A stretch of DNA of 23,457 nt from an uncultured Clostridia bacterium (GCA_937892655.1 CALBJC010000045.1:1-23457), one strand, 5' to 3'. Positions 14,065 to 22,272 are shown, counted from the first letter of the stretch. Translations and numbers: made by a program. The notes: a model not told the origin generated them from the letters alone.

Positions 14065-15498
14065 CTAAAGTAATGCTAACGCCTTAGCTACTTCCTCTCT
14101 TTCGTCAAAATGAATTTTCCTGCCGCCTTCCAGCTCCTGATAATCCTCATGACCCTTTCCGACCATAACGATAATATCATCCGCCTTTGCATTTTTTACT
14201 GCCCAGCAGATCGCCTCGCGCCTGTCGCAGATGGTTATATAGTTTTCACCCTCAACGCCCTTTAAAATATCATTTATAATATCCTGCGGATCTTCGTTTC
14301 TCGGGTTATCTGATGTTACAATTATAAAATCTGAATATTTCTGAGCCGCCTTTGCCATAAGCGGTCTTTTTGTTTTATCACGGTTGCCGCCACAGCCAAA
14401 CAGGCAGATAACTCTGCCTTTTGAATACTTTTTAACGCTTGACAGAATATTTTCAATAGCGTCAGGAGTATGCGCATAATCGCAGATTACTGAAAAATCA
14501 CGGCCTGTCGGGATACTCTCGCATCTGCCTCTTACGCCTGAGCATTGTGCTATATTTTCTATAACCGCCTTAGTATCAAAGCCTAAAGCATTCATAACCG
14601 CAATTATTGCACAGCAGTTTGAAACGTTGTAATCGCCTGCGATTTTAAATGATGCAGGATATTCTTTGCCAAAAACAGATACCAGAAATTCCGAGCCGTA
14701 TGGCATAAGGGTTATATCCTTTGCCGCAATATCGGCATCCGACAATATTGAAAATGTATCAACATCGCATGAGATTTCATCTATAAGCCTTTTTGAATAG
14801 CTGTCATCAATATTGATAACCGCCTTTTTACACATTGAAAACAATAGCCTTTTAGCCTTATAATAGCTTTCAAAATCACCGTGAACATCAAGATGATCCT
14901 GAGTTAAGTTTGTAAATGCCGCTACCTCGAAGAGTGGTGCTCCTATACGCTTTTGTGAAAGTCCCTGTGAAGAAACTTCCATCACAACGTATTCACAGCC
15001 CTCTTTTTGCATCTGCGCTAAAAGGGCGTAAAATTCGTTTGGCTCAGGGGTTGTACGGCTGGTCTGAATAACCTTGTCGCTTATCTCATTCTGACAAGTG
15101 CCGATAAGACCTGCTTTAATACCCATCTTGTCAAACAGCCTTTTTATAACGGTAGTTATAGTTGTTTTGCCGTTTGTACCTGTAACGCCTACAAGCTTCA
15201 TTTTATTCTGCGGATTATCATAGAAATTCGCATAAAGCATAGATAAGCAAAGGCGGGTGTCAGAAACTACAATCTGACGCTCAAGCCCTAAATCACGCTC
15301 ACAAACTACTACAGCACAGCCCTTTTTGAGCATATCCTCTGCTACGCTGTGACCGTCAAAGGCAGCGCCCTTTATGCATACAAAGGCTGTTTTTTCATCG
15401 CATTCAAGCTTTGAATTTGATATTATATTTTCAATTTCTATACCCTTTAAGTTTTCAGGAATATCTGCTATACCTTCAAACAGCCTTGTAATTGTCAT
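14065..15498 (-). CDS. murE: UDP-MurNAc-L-Ala-D-Glu--meso-DAP ligase MurE
   Basis: A 477-residue Mur ligase adding the third stem-peptide residue. The ATP loop GVTGTNGKTT is at 104-113, the SRTTPEP contact near 147-153, the carbamylated-lysine region YYKAKRLL near 212-219, and the specificity motif DNPRNEDP at 397-404. The Arg in DNPR is the hallmark of enzymes that add meso-diaminopimelate rather than lysine, so this organism should have DAP-type peptidoglycan. The ATG at 15498 is preceded by AGGTGA at 5 bases; an alternative GTG start at 15507 overlaps that site. The gene follows the PBP by 25 bases and is nearly fused to murF. Confidence 0.95.
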   Translation of the reverse strand: MTITRLFEGIADIPENLKGIEIENIISNSKLECDEKTAFVCIKGAAFDGHSVAEDMLKKGCAVVVCERDLGLERQIVVSDTRLCLSMLYANFYDNPQNKMKLVGVTGTNGKTTITTVIKRLFDKMGIKAGLIGTCQNEISDKVIQTSRTTPEPNEFYALLAQMQKEGCEYVVMEVSSQGLSQKRIGAPLFEVAAFTNLTQDHLDVHGDFESYYKAKRLLFSMCKKAVINIDDSYSKRLIDEISCDVDTFSILSDADIAAKDITLMPYGSEFLVSVFGKEYPASFKIAGDYNVSNCCAIIAVMNALGFDTKAVIENIAQCSGVRGRCESIPTGRDFSVICDYAHTPDAIENILSSVKKYSKGRVICLFGCGGNRDKTKRPLMAKAAQKYSDFIIVTSDNPRNEDPQDIINDILKGVEGENYITICDRREAICWAVKNAKADDIIVMVGKGHEDYQELEGGRKIHFDEREEVAKALALL

Positions 15499-15523
15499 AA
15501 AGTTCACCTGTCTTTTTTATAAA

Positions 15524-17980
15524 TCAACCTGTTTCATCGTTTACATAGAAGTATGCTTCAATGATAGTACCCTTTTCAACATCGACCTCAACATAGTTTT
15601 GTACCGTTGCCACAGCGCCCGTTTTGTAAACAGCGCCTCCCAGCGGCTTCAGATTGAGCCCTGCGTTTGTAAGAGTCTGATTTGCCTGAGAAAGCGTCAT
15701 ACCGCGGATAGAAGGTACTGTTATCCATTCAACCTCAGCATCCTCCTCAGTATAAAGAATAACCTTAGAGCCTATCGGCAGCTGGTTACCCGATGATGGT
15801 ACCTGGCGGACTACTGTATCGCCCGAACCTACTATTTCGTATGTAAGACCTAAGTTTGTAATAGTTGCTACTGACTTGTCAACGCTGTAGTTTACAAGGT
15901 CAGGAATGCTCTTTTCAAGCTGAGCGATTTCTTCATCTGTATATTCAGGGAAGTAGCCAAGATAAGGGAGCACCTCTGACAAGGTTTCCTGAACAACTGG
16001 CGCTGCTACTCTTGAACCGTAGTAGTCACCAGCTGTTGGCTCATCGATCATTACAAGCATAATGATCTCAGGGTCGTCAGCAGGAGCAAACGCTACATAT
16101 GAAGAAACGTATGTATTGCCCTCAGGGTCAACGTCGAGCTTCTGTGATGTACCCGACTTACCGCCTATCTTGTAGCCCTTGATATAAGCGTTTGAACCGT
16201 TATTTGTACTTACTACATCCTCAAGCACATCGCGCATGATAGCAGAGGTTTCTTCAGAGATGACCTGTCTTTTGATAACAGGCTCATTCTGCAAAACGAT
16301 GTTGCCTGAGCTATCCTCAATTCTGTCAACAACGTATGGAGTCACAAGGTATCCGCCGTTTATTACTGCGGCATACGCTGTAATCATCTCAATCGGGGTA
16401 ACCTTATTTGACTGACCAAACGAACAAGCCGCAAGGTCAATTACAGACATCTTATCACCCTCGTGGTAGAGAGATGATATCTCACCTGGAAGGTCGATAC
16501 CGGTTTTTTCTGTTAAGCCGAACGCCTTGAAATACTTGAAAAAGCTCTGAATACCAAGACGCTGACCGATAGTTACAAATGCAGGGTTGCAGGAATTTGT
16601 CATACTTACAGTAAAATTCTGTTCGCCGTGACCCGCCTTTGTCCAGCAGTTGAATTTCTGACCGTTTACTGTTATATAACAGCCGCAAGGAAACTGCTCT
16701 TCTAAGTTTATAACCTTTTCTTCAAGAGCGGCAGAGCCTGTAATAACCTTGAATACTGAGCCCGGATAGTAAAGCTCTGAAATAGCCTTGTTTCGCCACT
16801 GCTGCGCCCACGCTGCTGAAGCCGCCTCATCATACTCACTGCCCGACAAGAGCGCTAGCTGTTCACGCACATCAGGGTCAGTAAATTCTGAAGGAGCGTT
16901 GAGGTCATAGTCGTTTTCAGTAGCCATAGCCATTACAGCGCCCGTATTGCAGTTCATAATGATAGCACAGCCTCTTTGCGCAACATTATTTGCATCACAC
17001 GCCTTTTCAAGCGCCTTTTCGAGATAATACTGAATGTTTATATCAAGATTCAGATAAAGGCTGTCGCCATCCTGAGCGTCATAGCTCTGCTTGTAGCGGT
17101 AGAGCATCTCCTGACCGTAGGCATCCTTTGCAGTAACGATTCTGCCATCGATACCCGTCAAGTATTCATCATAAAAGCTTTCAACGCCCACAATGCCCTT
17201 GAACACCGTTTCAGTATCAGATATATCAACGTGGCCCATATGGCCGATAACATTTGAAGCTAAATCTCTCTGAGGATAGATTCGCTGTGGGGCAGGGGTT
17301 GTTGAAATGCCCCATACATTATACTCAACCTTAAAATCATTTATCTTCTGAGCAACTATCTTTTCGCATTCAGTAGCGATAACCATATAGCTTCTGTCCT
17401 GCTCCATACAGCGCTTTTGAACAACGTCTGCAGGCGCACCCGTAATCTCTGACAGGCTCGTTACCAGAAACTGCATAGCGTCAAGAGTTCCCTCTTCAAA
17501 GGTCGTGTTGTTTTCCAGAGAATCCTTGTAACGCTGGTCTAAAACCTTTGTAAGATGATCTAAATCGTGAGATCTTATAGTATTAGGGTCAACATGGATA
17601 GTATATACAGTTGATGACTGAGCTAAAACGTTGCCGTTTATATCATAGATAGAGCCTCTGTTTGCCATAACAGAAATGCTCTGAAGCTGCTGGTTTTCTG
17701 CGAGCAGCTGATAATCCTTTGATTCGATAACCGCTGTTTTTATAAGGTTATACGCTATCCATATGATGAATATGAAGATTACAACCATTACAAAAGAATA
17801 CATTCTAGAGCGCATACGGTTAGTAGGCGCAGGCGACGCCGCTGTCTGCTCATCACCGTCAAGCCATACCTTATACTCTTTGCCTAAATTGCGAAAGCCT
17901 CTTTTCATAAAATCGCCAAACGACATTTTATTCGATCTGTTTTTTACAGAATTCTTTGAGGTTTTTTTAGTCTGTGACAA
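15524..17980 (-). CDS. ftsI: Class B penicillin-binding protein with two PASTA domains (FtsI/PBP2B or SpoVD type)
   Basis: An 818-residue transpeptidase: basic cytoplasmic tail, one membrane helix (about 61-84), N-terminal dimerisation domain (MANRGSIYDINGNVLAQ at 105-121), transpeptidase domain with SVFK (408-411, acylated Ser408), SCN (463-465) and KSGTS (608-612), then two PASTA domains (about 691-745 and 754-814). It crosslinks septal peptidoglycan with FtsW. Two PASTA domains are more like Bacillus PBP2B, but with only one such gene here it may also serve the SpoVD role in sporulation. The start is a TTG at 17980, supported by GGTGGTGA five bases upstream; the first ATG (codon 19) has no ribosome binding site. 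A 150-base gap with a long hairpin separates it from ftsL. Confidence 0.92.
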   Translation of the reverse strand: MSQTKKTSKNSVKNRSNKMSFGDFMKRGFRNLGKEYKVWLDGDEQTAASPAPTNRMRSRMYSFVMVVIFIFIIWIAYNLIKTAVIESKDYQLLAENQQLQSISVMANRGSIYDINGNVLAQSSTVYTIHVDPNTIRSHDLDHLTKVLDQRYKDSLENNTTFEEGTLDAMQFLVTSLSEITGAPADVVQKRCMEQDRSYMVIATECEKIVAQKINDFKVEYNVWGISTTPAPQRIYPQRDLASNVIGHMGHVDISDTETVFKGIVGVESFYDEYLTGIDGRIVTAKDAYGQEMLYRYKQSYDAQDGDSLYLNLDINIQYYLEKALEKACDANNVAQRGCAIIMNCNTGAVMAMATENDYDLNAPSEFTDPDVREQLALLSGSEYDEAASAAWAQQWRNKAISELYYPGSVFKVITGSAALEEKVINLEEQFPCGCYITVNGQKFNCWTKAGHGEQNFTVSMTNSCNPAFVTIGQRLGIQSFFKYFKAFGLTEKTGIDLPGEISSLYHEGDKMSVIDLAACSFGQSNKVTPIEMITAYAAVINGGYLVTPYVVDRIEDSSGNIVLQNEPVIKRQVISEETSAIMRDVLEDVVSTNNGSNAYIKGYKIGGKSGTSQKLDVDPEGNTYVSSYVAFAPADDPEIIMLVMIDEPTAGDYYGSRVAAPVVQETLSEVLPYLGYFPEYTDEEIAQLEKSIPDLVNYSVDKSVATITNLGLTYEIVGSGDTVVRQVPSSGNQLPIGSKVILYTEEDAEVEWITVPSIRGMTLSQANQTLTNAGLNLKPLGGAVYKTGAVATVQNYVEVDVEKGTIIEAYFYVNDETG

Positions 17981-18063
17981 TCAGTTCACCACCCTGATAA
18001 TTTACATTTTATGGAAGCTATGCCATATTTTTCTAATTTGCGACATATTCCTATTAACACAAG

Positions 18064-18109
18064 AAAGCTAAGATCAAATCAGCAAAAAAACTGACTTAAG
18101 CTTAACTTT
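18064..18109 (-). other. Long RNA hairpin between ftsL and the PBP gene
   Basis: On the minus-strand RNA, AAAGUUAAG pairs CUUAGCUUU (9 bp), then one mismatch, then UUAAGUCAG pairs CUGAUUUGA (9 bp) around an 8-base U-rich loop. Three of the pairs are G-U on the sense strand and would be A-C on the antisense strand, so the fold is specific to the dcw transcript. No T-run follows, so it is not a standard terminator. It begins 21 bases after the ftsL stop. Confidence 0.55.
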
Positions 18110-18130
18110 CCTATTAGATATATTTATTCA

Positions 18131-18604
18131 TTAAAGGCCTATATATTCCATCGCATCCAAAAACCAGTTCTTCAGGTCAACGAATACTCCCTTATCCTCT
18201 TTTACAACAACGTTTATAACGTTTGTGCTTTCAAGCTCTATGTACTCCATCTGAGCTGTATCTATCTTCTGAAGACCGAGCACATTTTCAGCATAATCCT
18301 CAACATTCTTAAGCGACGTTTTGGTTTCAAGCTGCGCCTGAAGTCTTGCGTTTTCTTCGGTAAGCTCCATGATCTGCGAGGTTATTTCGCTCTGCTCCAT
18401 AAACTCTGCATTCTGAGCCGCATTACCATTTAAAATTACGCATAACAGAAAAGCTGCAACAAACGCTGTAAACATAAACTTTACAACAGAAAACTGCTTG
18501 GCAGGCTGTGGCTTTGGCGCAGGTCTTCTCTGGGTATCAGGTTGTCTTTGTGTTTGTGGAGCGCGCTCATATACCGATAAATCGTATGCCGCGTTATTAG
18601 CCAT
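18131..18604 (-). CDS. ftsL: Cell division protein FtsL
   Basis: A 157-residue bitopic protein: Pro/Gln/Arg-rich cytoplasmic tail (about 15-37), one membrane helix at 41-59, and an extracytoplasmic coiled coil at about 65-98 (EITSQIMELTEENARLQAQLE) followed by the family-like VEDYAENVLGLQKID. FtsL joins FtsQ/DivIB and DivIC/FtsB to control the FtsW-FtsI synthase. The family is poorly conserved, so size, topology and position between rsmH and the PBP carry the call. The ATG at 18604 is preferred, with AAAGGA about 9 bases upstream; an in-frame ATG three codons earlier abuts that site. The tail after the coiled coil (about 115-157) is longer than in many FtsL. Confidence 0.85.
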   Translation of the reverse strand: MANNAAYDLSVYERAPQTQRQPDTQRRPAPKPQPAKQFSVVKFMFTAFVAAFLLCVILNGNAAQNAEFMEQSEITSQIMELTEENARLQAQLETKTSLKNVEDYAENVLGLQKIDTAQMEYIELESTNVINVVVKEDKGVFVDLKNWFLDAMEYIGL

Positions 18605-18628
18605 ATCTACCATTCCTTTCTGTAAATT

Positions 18629-19549
18629 TTAAAACTTTTCAAATACTCGAAGCTTTGCACTTCTTGAACGATTGTTAGCCTCAAGCTCCTCAGCTGACGG
18701 CTCAATCGGCTTTCTTGTCACGAGCCTTCCCTTAGGCGTTTTACCGCACACGCACACAGGAAACGACGGTGGACATTCACAACCCTTGCACCATGAGGCA
18801 AACCTTTGTTTTACAAGCCTGTCCTCTAAAGAATGGAAAGTGATTATTGCAATTCTGCCCTGCGGATTGAGTCGCTCAAAAGCATCGTCTAAAGCCGCCG
18901 ACAGATGCTCAAGCTCTGCGTTTACCGCAATTCTGATTGCCTGGAAGGTTTTTTTACAAGGATTCTTTTCTCTTCTTACCTTAGCAGGAACTGCATTTTT
19001 AATTATTTCTGCAAGCTCGAGCGTGGTATTTATCTCTTTTATCTCTCTGTTTTTAACTATAGCGGATGCAATCTGCCTTGCAAACTTTTCCTCGCCGTAT
19101 TCAAAGATTATTCTTGATAATTCTTCATAAGCGTAGGTATTAACTATATCCTTTGCAGAAATTCCGCTCTGGCTCATTCTCATATCAAGCACCGCATCTG
19201 CGTGGTATGAAAAGCCTCTGTCTGCAGTATCAAGCTGATGTGATGAAACGCCAAGGTCCATCAGTATTCCGTCAACGCCCTCAATACCGAGGTCGTCGAG
19301 AACTGCGCTTATCTCAGAGTAGTTTGCCCTGACAACTGTTGCAGGTAAGCCCTCTAAGCGTTCTGTGGCAATCTTTACAGCATCGGGATCACGGTCAATG
19401 GCAATGAGTCTGCCGCTTGTGAGCTTTGAGGCAATAACTCTCGAGTGCCCTGCTCCCCCGGCGGTAGCGTCTACATATATTTTATCAGGAGAAATGTTTA
19501 GACCCTCTATGCTTTCATTCAAAAGCACCGATATATGATGAAATTCCAC
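18629..19549 (-). CDS. rsmH: 16S rRNA (cytosine-1402-N4)-methyltransferase RsmH (MraW)
   Basis: A 306-residue S-adenosylmethionine-dependent enzyme that methylates N4 of C1402 in 16S rRNA at the ribosomal P site. The SAM loop DATAGGAGHS is at 27-36, then DGILMDLGVSSHQLD and DRGFSYHADAVLDMRM, and the late ITFHSLEDRLVK. A cysteine cluster (Cys254, 257, 259, 266, 268) before the C-terminus is seen in many Bacillota homologues. It starts with GTG, backed by GGGAG 7 bases upstream, 12 bases after mraZ. Its place after mraZ is one of the most conserved features of dcw clusters. Confidence 0.96.
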   Translation of the reverse strand: MEFHHISVLLNESIEGLNISPDKIYVDATAGGAGHSRVIASKLTSGRLIAIDRDPDAVKIATERLEGLPATVVRANYSEISAVLDDLGIEGVDGILMDLGVSSHQLDTADRGFSYHADAVLDMRMSQSGISAKDIVNTYAYEELSRIIFEYGEEKFARQIASAIVKNREIKEINTTLELAEIIKNAVPAKVRREKNPCKKTFQAIRIAVNAELEHLSAALDDAFERLNPQGRIAIITFHSLEDRLVKQRFASWCKGCECPPSFPVCVCGKTPKGRLVTRKPIEPSAEELEANNRSRSAKLRVFEKF

Positions 19550-19561
19550 TGCTATGCTCCC

Positions 19562-19984
19562 TTAAAATGCAAAATCGAGATTTTCAACAGCTGAGTTTAT
19601 CTTATCACCGACAAGCTCATCGTTGTATTCACGCCATATCGCTTCATCCCAGATTTCACAACGCTTTAGTGAACCTGTTACTACAACATCCTTTTCAAGC
19701 CCTGCGTATTCACGCAATGCCTGAGTGATTAAAATTCTGCCCTGCTTGTCCGCCTCTACCTCAATAGCGCTTGAGATGAAAAAACGGGTAAGCTCTTTAC
19801 CGCCCTTGCTGATAGGAACCTCAGAGAGATTGTCTACAAATTCATCCCACGCCTCAAGAGAGTAAACGAAAAGGCATTTATCAAGGCCCTTTGTAACAAT
19901 AAATTTCTCGCCCACAAGCTCTCTGAGCTTATTAGGAAAGCTCATTCTGCCCTTTATATCCATATTGTGAAAATATGTGCTCAT
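19562..19984 (-). CDS. mraZ: Transcriptional regulator MraZ
   Basis: A 140-residue protein made of two AbrB/SpoVT-like swapped-hairpin halves, each with the DxKGR-type motif: MDIKGRMSFPNKLR near the N-terminus and VEADKQGRILITQALR in the second half. In other bacteria MraZ forms a ring-shaped oligomer and binds repeated TGG-containing sites at the start of its own operon. Matching repeats stand upstream (20029-20079), so autoregulation of the dcw operon is likely. The ATG at 19984 gives the normal family length and follows AGGCGG by about 8 bases; the GTG at 20011 would add nine atypical residues. Confidence 0.95.
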   Translation of the reverse strand: MSTYFHNMDIKGRMSFPNKLRELVGEKFIVTKGLDKCLFVYSLEAWDEFVDNLSEVPISKGGKELTRFFISSAIEVEADKQGRILITQALREYAGLEKDVVVTGSLKRCEIWDEAIWREYNDELVGDKINSAVENLDFAF

Positions 19985-20028
19985 AAGAGTAGCCGCCTGC
20001 AAGAAATTCACCGCCCTTCAACCTCAAA

Positions 20029-20079
20029 TTTTACCACTTTCTTTGGTCGTAATACCACTATTCACCGTAATTTTACCAC
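20029..20079 (-). promoter_or_regulatory. Probable MraZ operator: three GTGGTA repeats at 21-bp spacing
   Basis: On the minus strand GTGGTAAAA (20079-20071), GTGGTATT (20058-20051) and GTGGTAAAA (20037-20029) start exactly 21 bp apart, two helical turns each. They lie between the predicted transcription start (about 20082) and the mraZ ribosome binding site. Repeated TGG-core sites upstream of mraZ are the known binding targets of MraZ in other bacteria. Confidence 0.75.
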
Positions 20080-20088
20080 CGTATCTAT

Positions 20089-20117
20089 ATTATACACGCA
20101 AAACATCAAAAAATCAA
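20089..20117 (-). promoter_or_regulatory. Main dcw (mraZ) promoter
   Basis: On the minus strand TTGATT (20117-20112), 17 bases, and a perfect TATAAT (20094-20089), with a predicted start near 20082, about 98 bases before the mraZ ATG and just upstream of the GTGGTA repeats. Confidence 0.75.
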
Positions 20118-20169
20118 TAAAAATCTCGTTCATCTTTATTAGAACATCTTACGAAATTTTCAGCTTTCT

Positions 20170-20188
20170 TTTGTAGATTTCCTACAAA
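20170..20188. other. Small hairpin in the mraZ-enolase gap
   Basis: TTTGTAG (20170-20176) and CTACAAA (20182-20188) form a 7-bp stem with a 5-base loop. No T-run follows on either strand; role unknown. Confidence 0.3.
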
Positions 20189-20233
20189 CATAAGGGGATT
20201 TTTGCCATTTTACGACAAAATACGTTCACTTTT

Positions 20234-20247
20234 AGAACAACTGTTCG
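20234..20247. promoter_or_regulatory. LexA-box-like palindrome (SOS operator candidate)
   Basis: AGAACAACTGTTCG matches the Bacillota LexA/DinR operator CGAAC-N4-GTTCG at nine of ten fixed positions, with a perfect GAAC-N4-GTTC core. It lies about 117 bases upstream of the mraZ -35 and downstream of the enolase terminator. I see no convincing promoter directly overlapping it, and no SOS gene beside it. Confidence 0.4.
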
Positions 20248-20271
20248 TAATTTTTGCGTTCTATGTAAAAA

Positions 20272-20318
20272 GTGGCACTGAGTCCCACTTTTTCTCAAAA
20301 AGTGGTGACGAGTGCCAC
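20272..20318 (-). terminator. Intrinsic terminator of the rubrerythrin-enolase unit
   Basis: On the minus strand an outer 8-bp stem (GTGGCACT with AGTGCCAC) and an inner 9-bp stem (CCACTTTTT with AAAAAGTGG, 3-base loop) are separated by a small internal loop and followed by TTTTT. It starts 23 bases after the enolase stop. The motif AAAAAGTGG occurs twice and its complement once. Confidence 0.75.
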
Positions 20319-20341
20319 CGGGTGTCAAAAAATATTAAGTT

Positions 20342-21601
20342 TTACATACAAAAGCCATATTCAGAGCCGCAAAGCTCATTTTCGATCTGCAAAAGGCGGT
20401 TATATTTGCACACTCGCTCACTTCTGCAAGGAGCGCCTGTTTTTATAAAGCCTGCATTCACAGCTACAGCTAAATCGGCAATGGTAGTATCCTCAGTTTC
20501 GCCCGAGCGGTGAGAAATGATAGCTCGGTAGCCGTTTTTGTGGGCAAGAGAGATGGTATCTAGTGTTTCGGATAAAGTGCCTATCTGATTTACCTTTACA
20601 AGTACAGCATTTGCATACCCCTCTTTGATGCCTTTTAAAAGCCTTGATCTGTTGGTTACAAAAAGGTCATCGCCTACAAGAGTGAGCTTTTTGCCCAGAC
20701 GCTTTGTAAGCTCCTTCCAGCTATCAAAATCATCCTCAGCAAGGCCGTCTTCAATCGACACTATCGGATAATCAGCACACAGCTTTTCATACATTGATAT
20801 CAATTCCTCTGCTGACATATCGCAGTTTGCCTTTTTGAGATGATAGGTTTTGCCCTCATACCATTCGCTTGAAGCTACATCGAGGGCGATCTTGACCTCA
20901 TCGGTATTGTAGCCCGATTTTGTTATAGCGTGTAAAATAAGCTCTATCGCCTCTCGCTCACTCTGAAGGCTTGGCGCAAAGCCGCCCTCATCGCCTACAG
21001 CCGTAGCCTTACCCTCGCTTTTTAGGATCGAGCCCAAAGTATGATAGATCTCACACCCCATTCTCATAGCCTCAGTAAAATTCTTAGCGCCTACGGGCAT
21101 GATCATGAACTCCTGGATATCAATGTTGTTTGCAGCATGAGCGCCGCCGTTTAAAATATTCATCATCGGTATTGGCAAGACCCTTGCCGCCTCGCCGCCC
21201 AAATAGCGGTAAAGGGGCAGTCGGTAGGAGTTAGCGCACGCTCTTGCAACGCTTAAAGATACTGCGAGTATTGCGTTTGCACCAAGAGAGGATTTATTTT
21301 CACTGCTATCAAGCTCGAGCATTTTATCATCGATCTTTTTCTGACAAGCGCTCTGCATCGCTATGATTTCAGGGGCGATAATGCCATTTACATTCTCAAC
21401 CGCCTTTTTAACGCCCTTGCCACCGAAGCGGTTATCGCAGTCTCTGAGCTCATGTGCCTCAAACTTACCCGTTGAAGCACCCGACGGAACAGACGCTATA
21501 CCCACTGCTCCGTCAGACATTGTAGTTTTACACATTACCGTTGGAAAGCCTCTTGAATCGATAACCTCGAGTGCATGGATATTTTTTACAAACAAAGCCA
21601 T
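20342..21601 (-). CDS. eno: Enolase (phosphopyruvate hydratase)
   Basis: A 419-residue glycolytic enzyme converting 2-phosphoglycerate to phosphoenolpyruvate. Motifs and active-site residues are all present: SVPSGASTG (38-45), Glu164 in QEFM, Glu205 in GDEGGFAP, metal ligands Asp241, Glu284 (SIEDGLAEDD) and Asp311 (GDDLFVTN), Lys336 in LVKVNQIGTL, His364-Arg365-Ser366 in SHRSGETED, and Lys387 in FIKTGAP. It is slightly shorter than the usual 425-435 residues. GGAG is 8 bases before the ATG. It follows rubrerythrin by 13 bases and is closed by a terminator, so the pair is one unit; no other glycolytic gene is nearby, and it may be one of several enolase copies. Confidence 0.96.
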   Translation of the reverse strand: MALFVKNIHALEVIDSRGFPTVMCKTTMSDGAVGIASVPSGASTGKFEAHELRDCDNRFGGKGVKKAVENVNGIIAPEIIAMQSACQKKIDDKMLELDSSENKSSLGANAILAVSLSVARACANSYRLPLYRYLGGEAARVLPIPMMNILNGGAHAANNIDIQEFMIMPVGAKNFTEAMRMGCEIYHTLGSILKSEGKATAVGDEGGFAPSLQSEREAIELILHAITKSGYNTDEVKIALDVASSEWYEGKTYHLKKANCDMSAEELISMYEKLCADYPIVSIEDGLAEDDFDSWKELTKRLGKKLTLVGDDLFVTNRSRLLKGIKEGYANAVLVKVNQIGTLSETLDTISLAHKNGYRAIISHRSGETEDTTIADLAVAVNAGFIKTGAPCRSERVCKYNRLLQIENELCGSEYGFCM

Positions 21602-21614
21602 TTTTCACACTCCT

Positions 21615-22202
21615 TTAGCAATACGGCTTGAAGCTGTCTCTGATAAAGTAGCCCATATCGTGAGAGCAAACGGGGCATTTAGCAGGGGCAGATGAGGAGG
21701 ATACAACATAGCCGCAGTTTGTGCATACCCAGTTTTCTGATGAGTCTGATGAATGAAGCTTACCCTCTTTTAACATCTGATAAAACCGACCAAAGCGTTC
21801 GGCGTGGGTTTTCTCAATCTTTGCGATATTTGCAAACAAGGCTGAAATTTCAAAAAAGCCCTCTTCTTTTGCGACCTCTGAAAACTGCTTGTAAACTACA
21901 TCATGCTCCTCGTTTTCGTTATGCTGTGCATACTGCAAAAGCTCTGCTAAATCGCTTGAAACATTGACAGGCAGACCTGCATCAAACTCGATATTTTCAC
22001 CTGTCAGCTCTGACAGCTTTTGATAGAAAAGCTCAGCGTGCTCTTTCTCCTGGTTTGCGGTAAACTCAAACAGATGCGCCAAAAGCGGCTGCTTTTGCTT
22101 TTTAGCCTCGCCGGCGGCAAAGGTATAGCGGTTTCGAGCAGCGCTCTCCCCTGCAAACGCCTTCATTAAGTTTTTCATAGTCTGTGAGCTTTTAAAATCC
22201 AT
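21615..22202 (-). CDS. rbr: Rubrerythrin
   Basis: A 195-residue non-haem diiron protein that reduces hydrogen peroxide to water in anaerobes. The four-helix domain supplies the metal ligands: Glu19 in FAGESAARNRY, Glu52 and His55 in NQEKEH, Glu98 or Glu99 in NENEEHD, and Glu130/His133 in IEKTH. The C-terminal rubredoxin-like domain has Cys160/163 (VCTNCGYV) and Cys176/179 (KCPVCSHD) for one iron. The start follows AAAGGA by 8 bases. It heads a unit with enolase and is divergent from a radical SAM gene. Electron donors (NADH, rubredoxin) are not encoded nearby. Confidence 0.95.
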   Translation of the reverse strand: MDFKSSQTMKNLMKAFAGESAARNRYTFAAGEAKKQKQPLLAHLFEFTANQEKEHAELFYQKLSELTGENIEFDAGLPVNVSSDLAELLQYAQHNENEEHDVVYKQFSEVAKEEGFFEISALFANIAKIEKTHAERFGRFYQMLKEGKLHSSDSSENWVCTNCGYVVSSSSAPAKCPVCSHDMGYFIRDSFKPYC

Positions 22203-22272
22203 AAAATCATTCCTTTACAAAATTTTATGTTAAAAGCATTGGCAGAAAATGTATCGTTTATACCGTTTATAT

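Noticed and set aside
18002..18046. 14-codon ORF upstream of the PBP gene as a leader peptide
   Set aside because: The AGGA is only 2 bases from its ATG and there is no peptide or structural feature supporting a leader role; chance ORF in a spacer is as likely.
18672..19130. Plus-strand 152-codon ORF antisense to rsmH
   Set aside because: It lies wholly within the conserved rsmH gene, has no ribosome binding site of note and a composition typical of an antisense frame.
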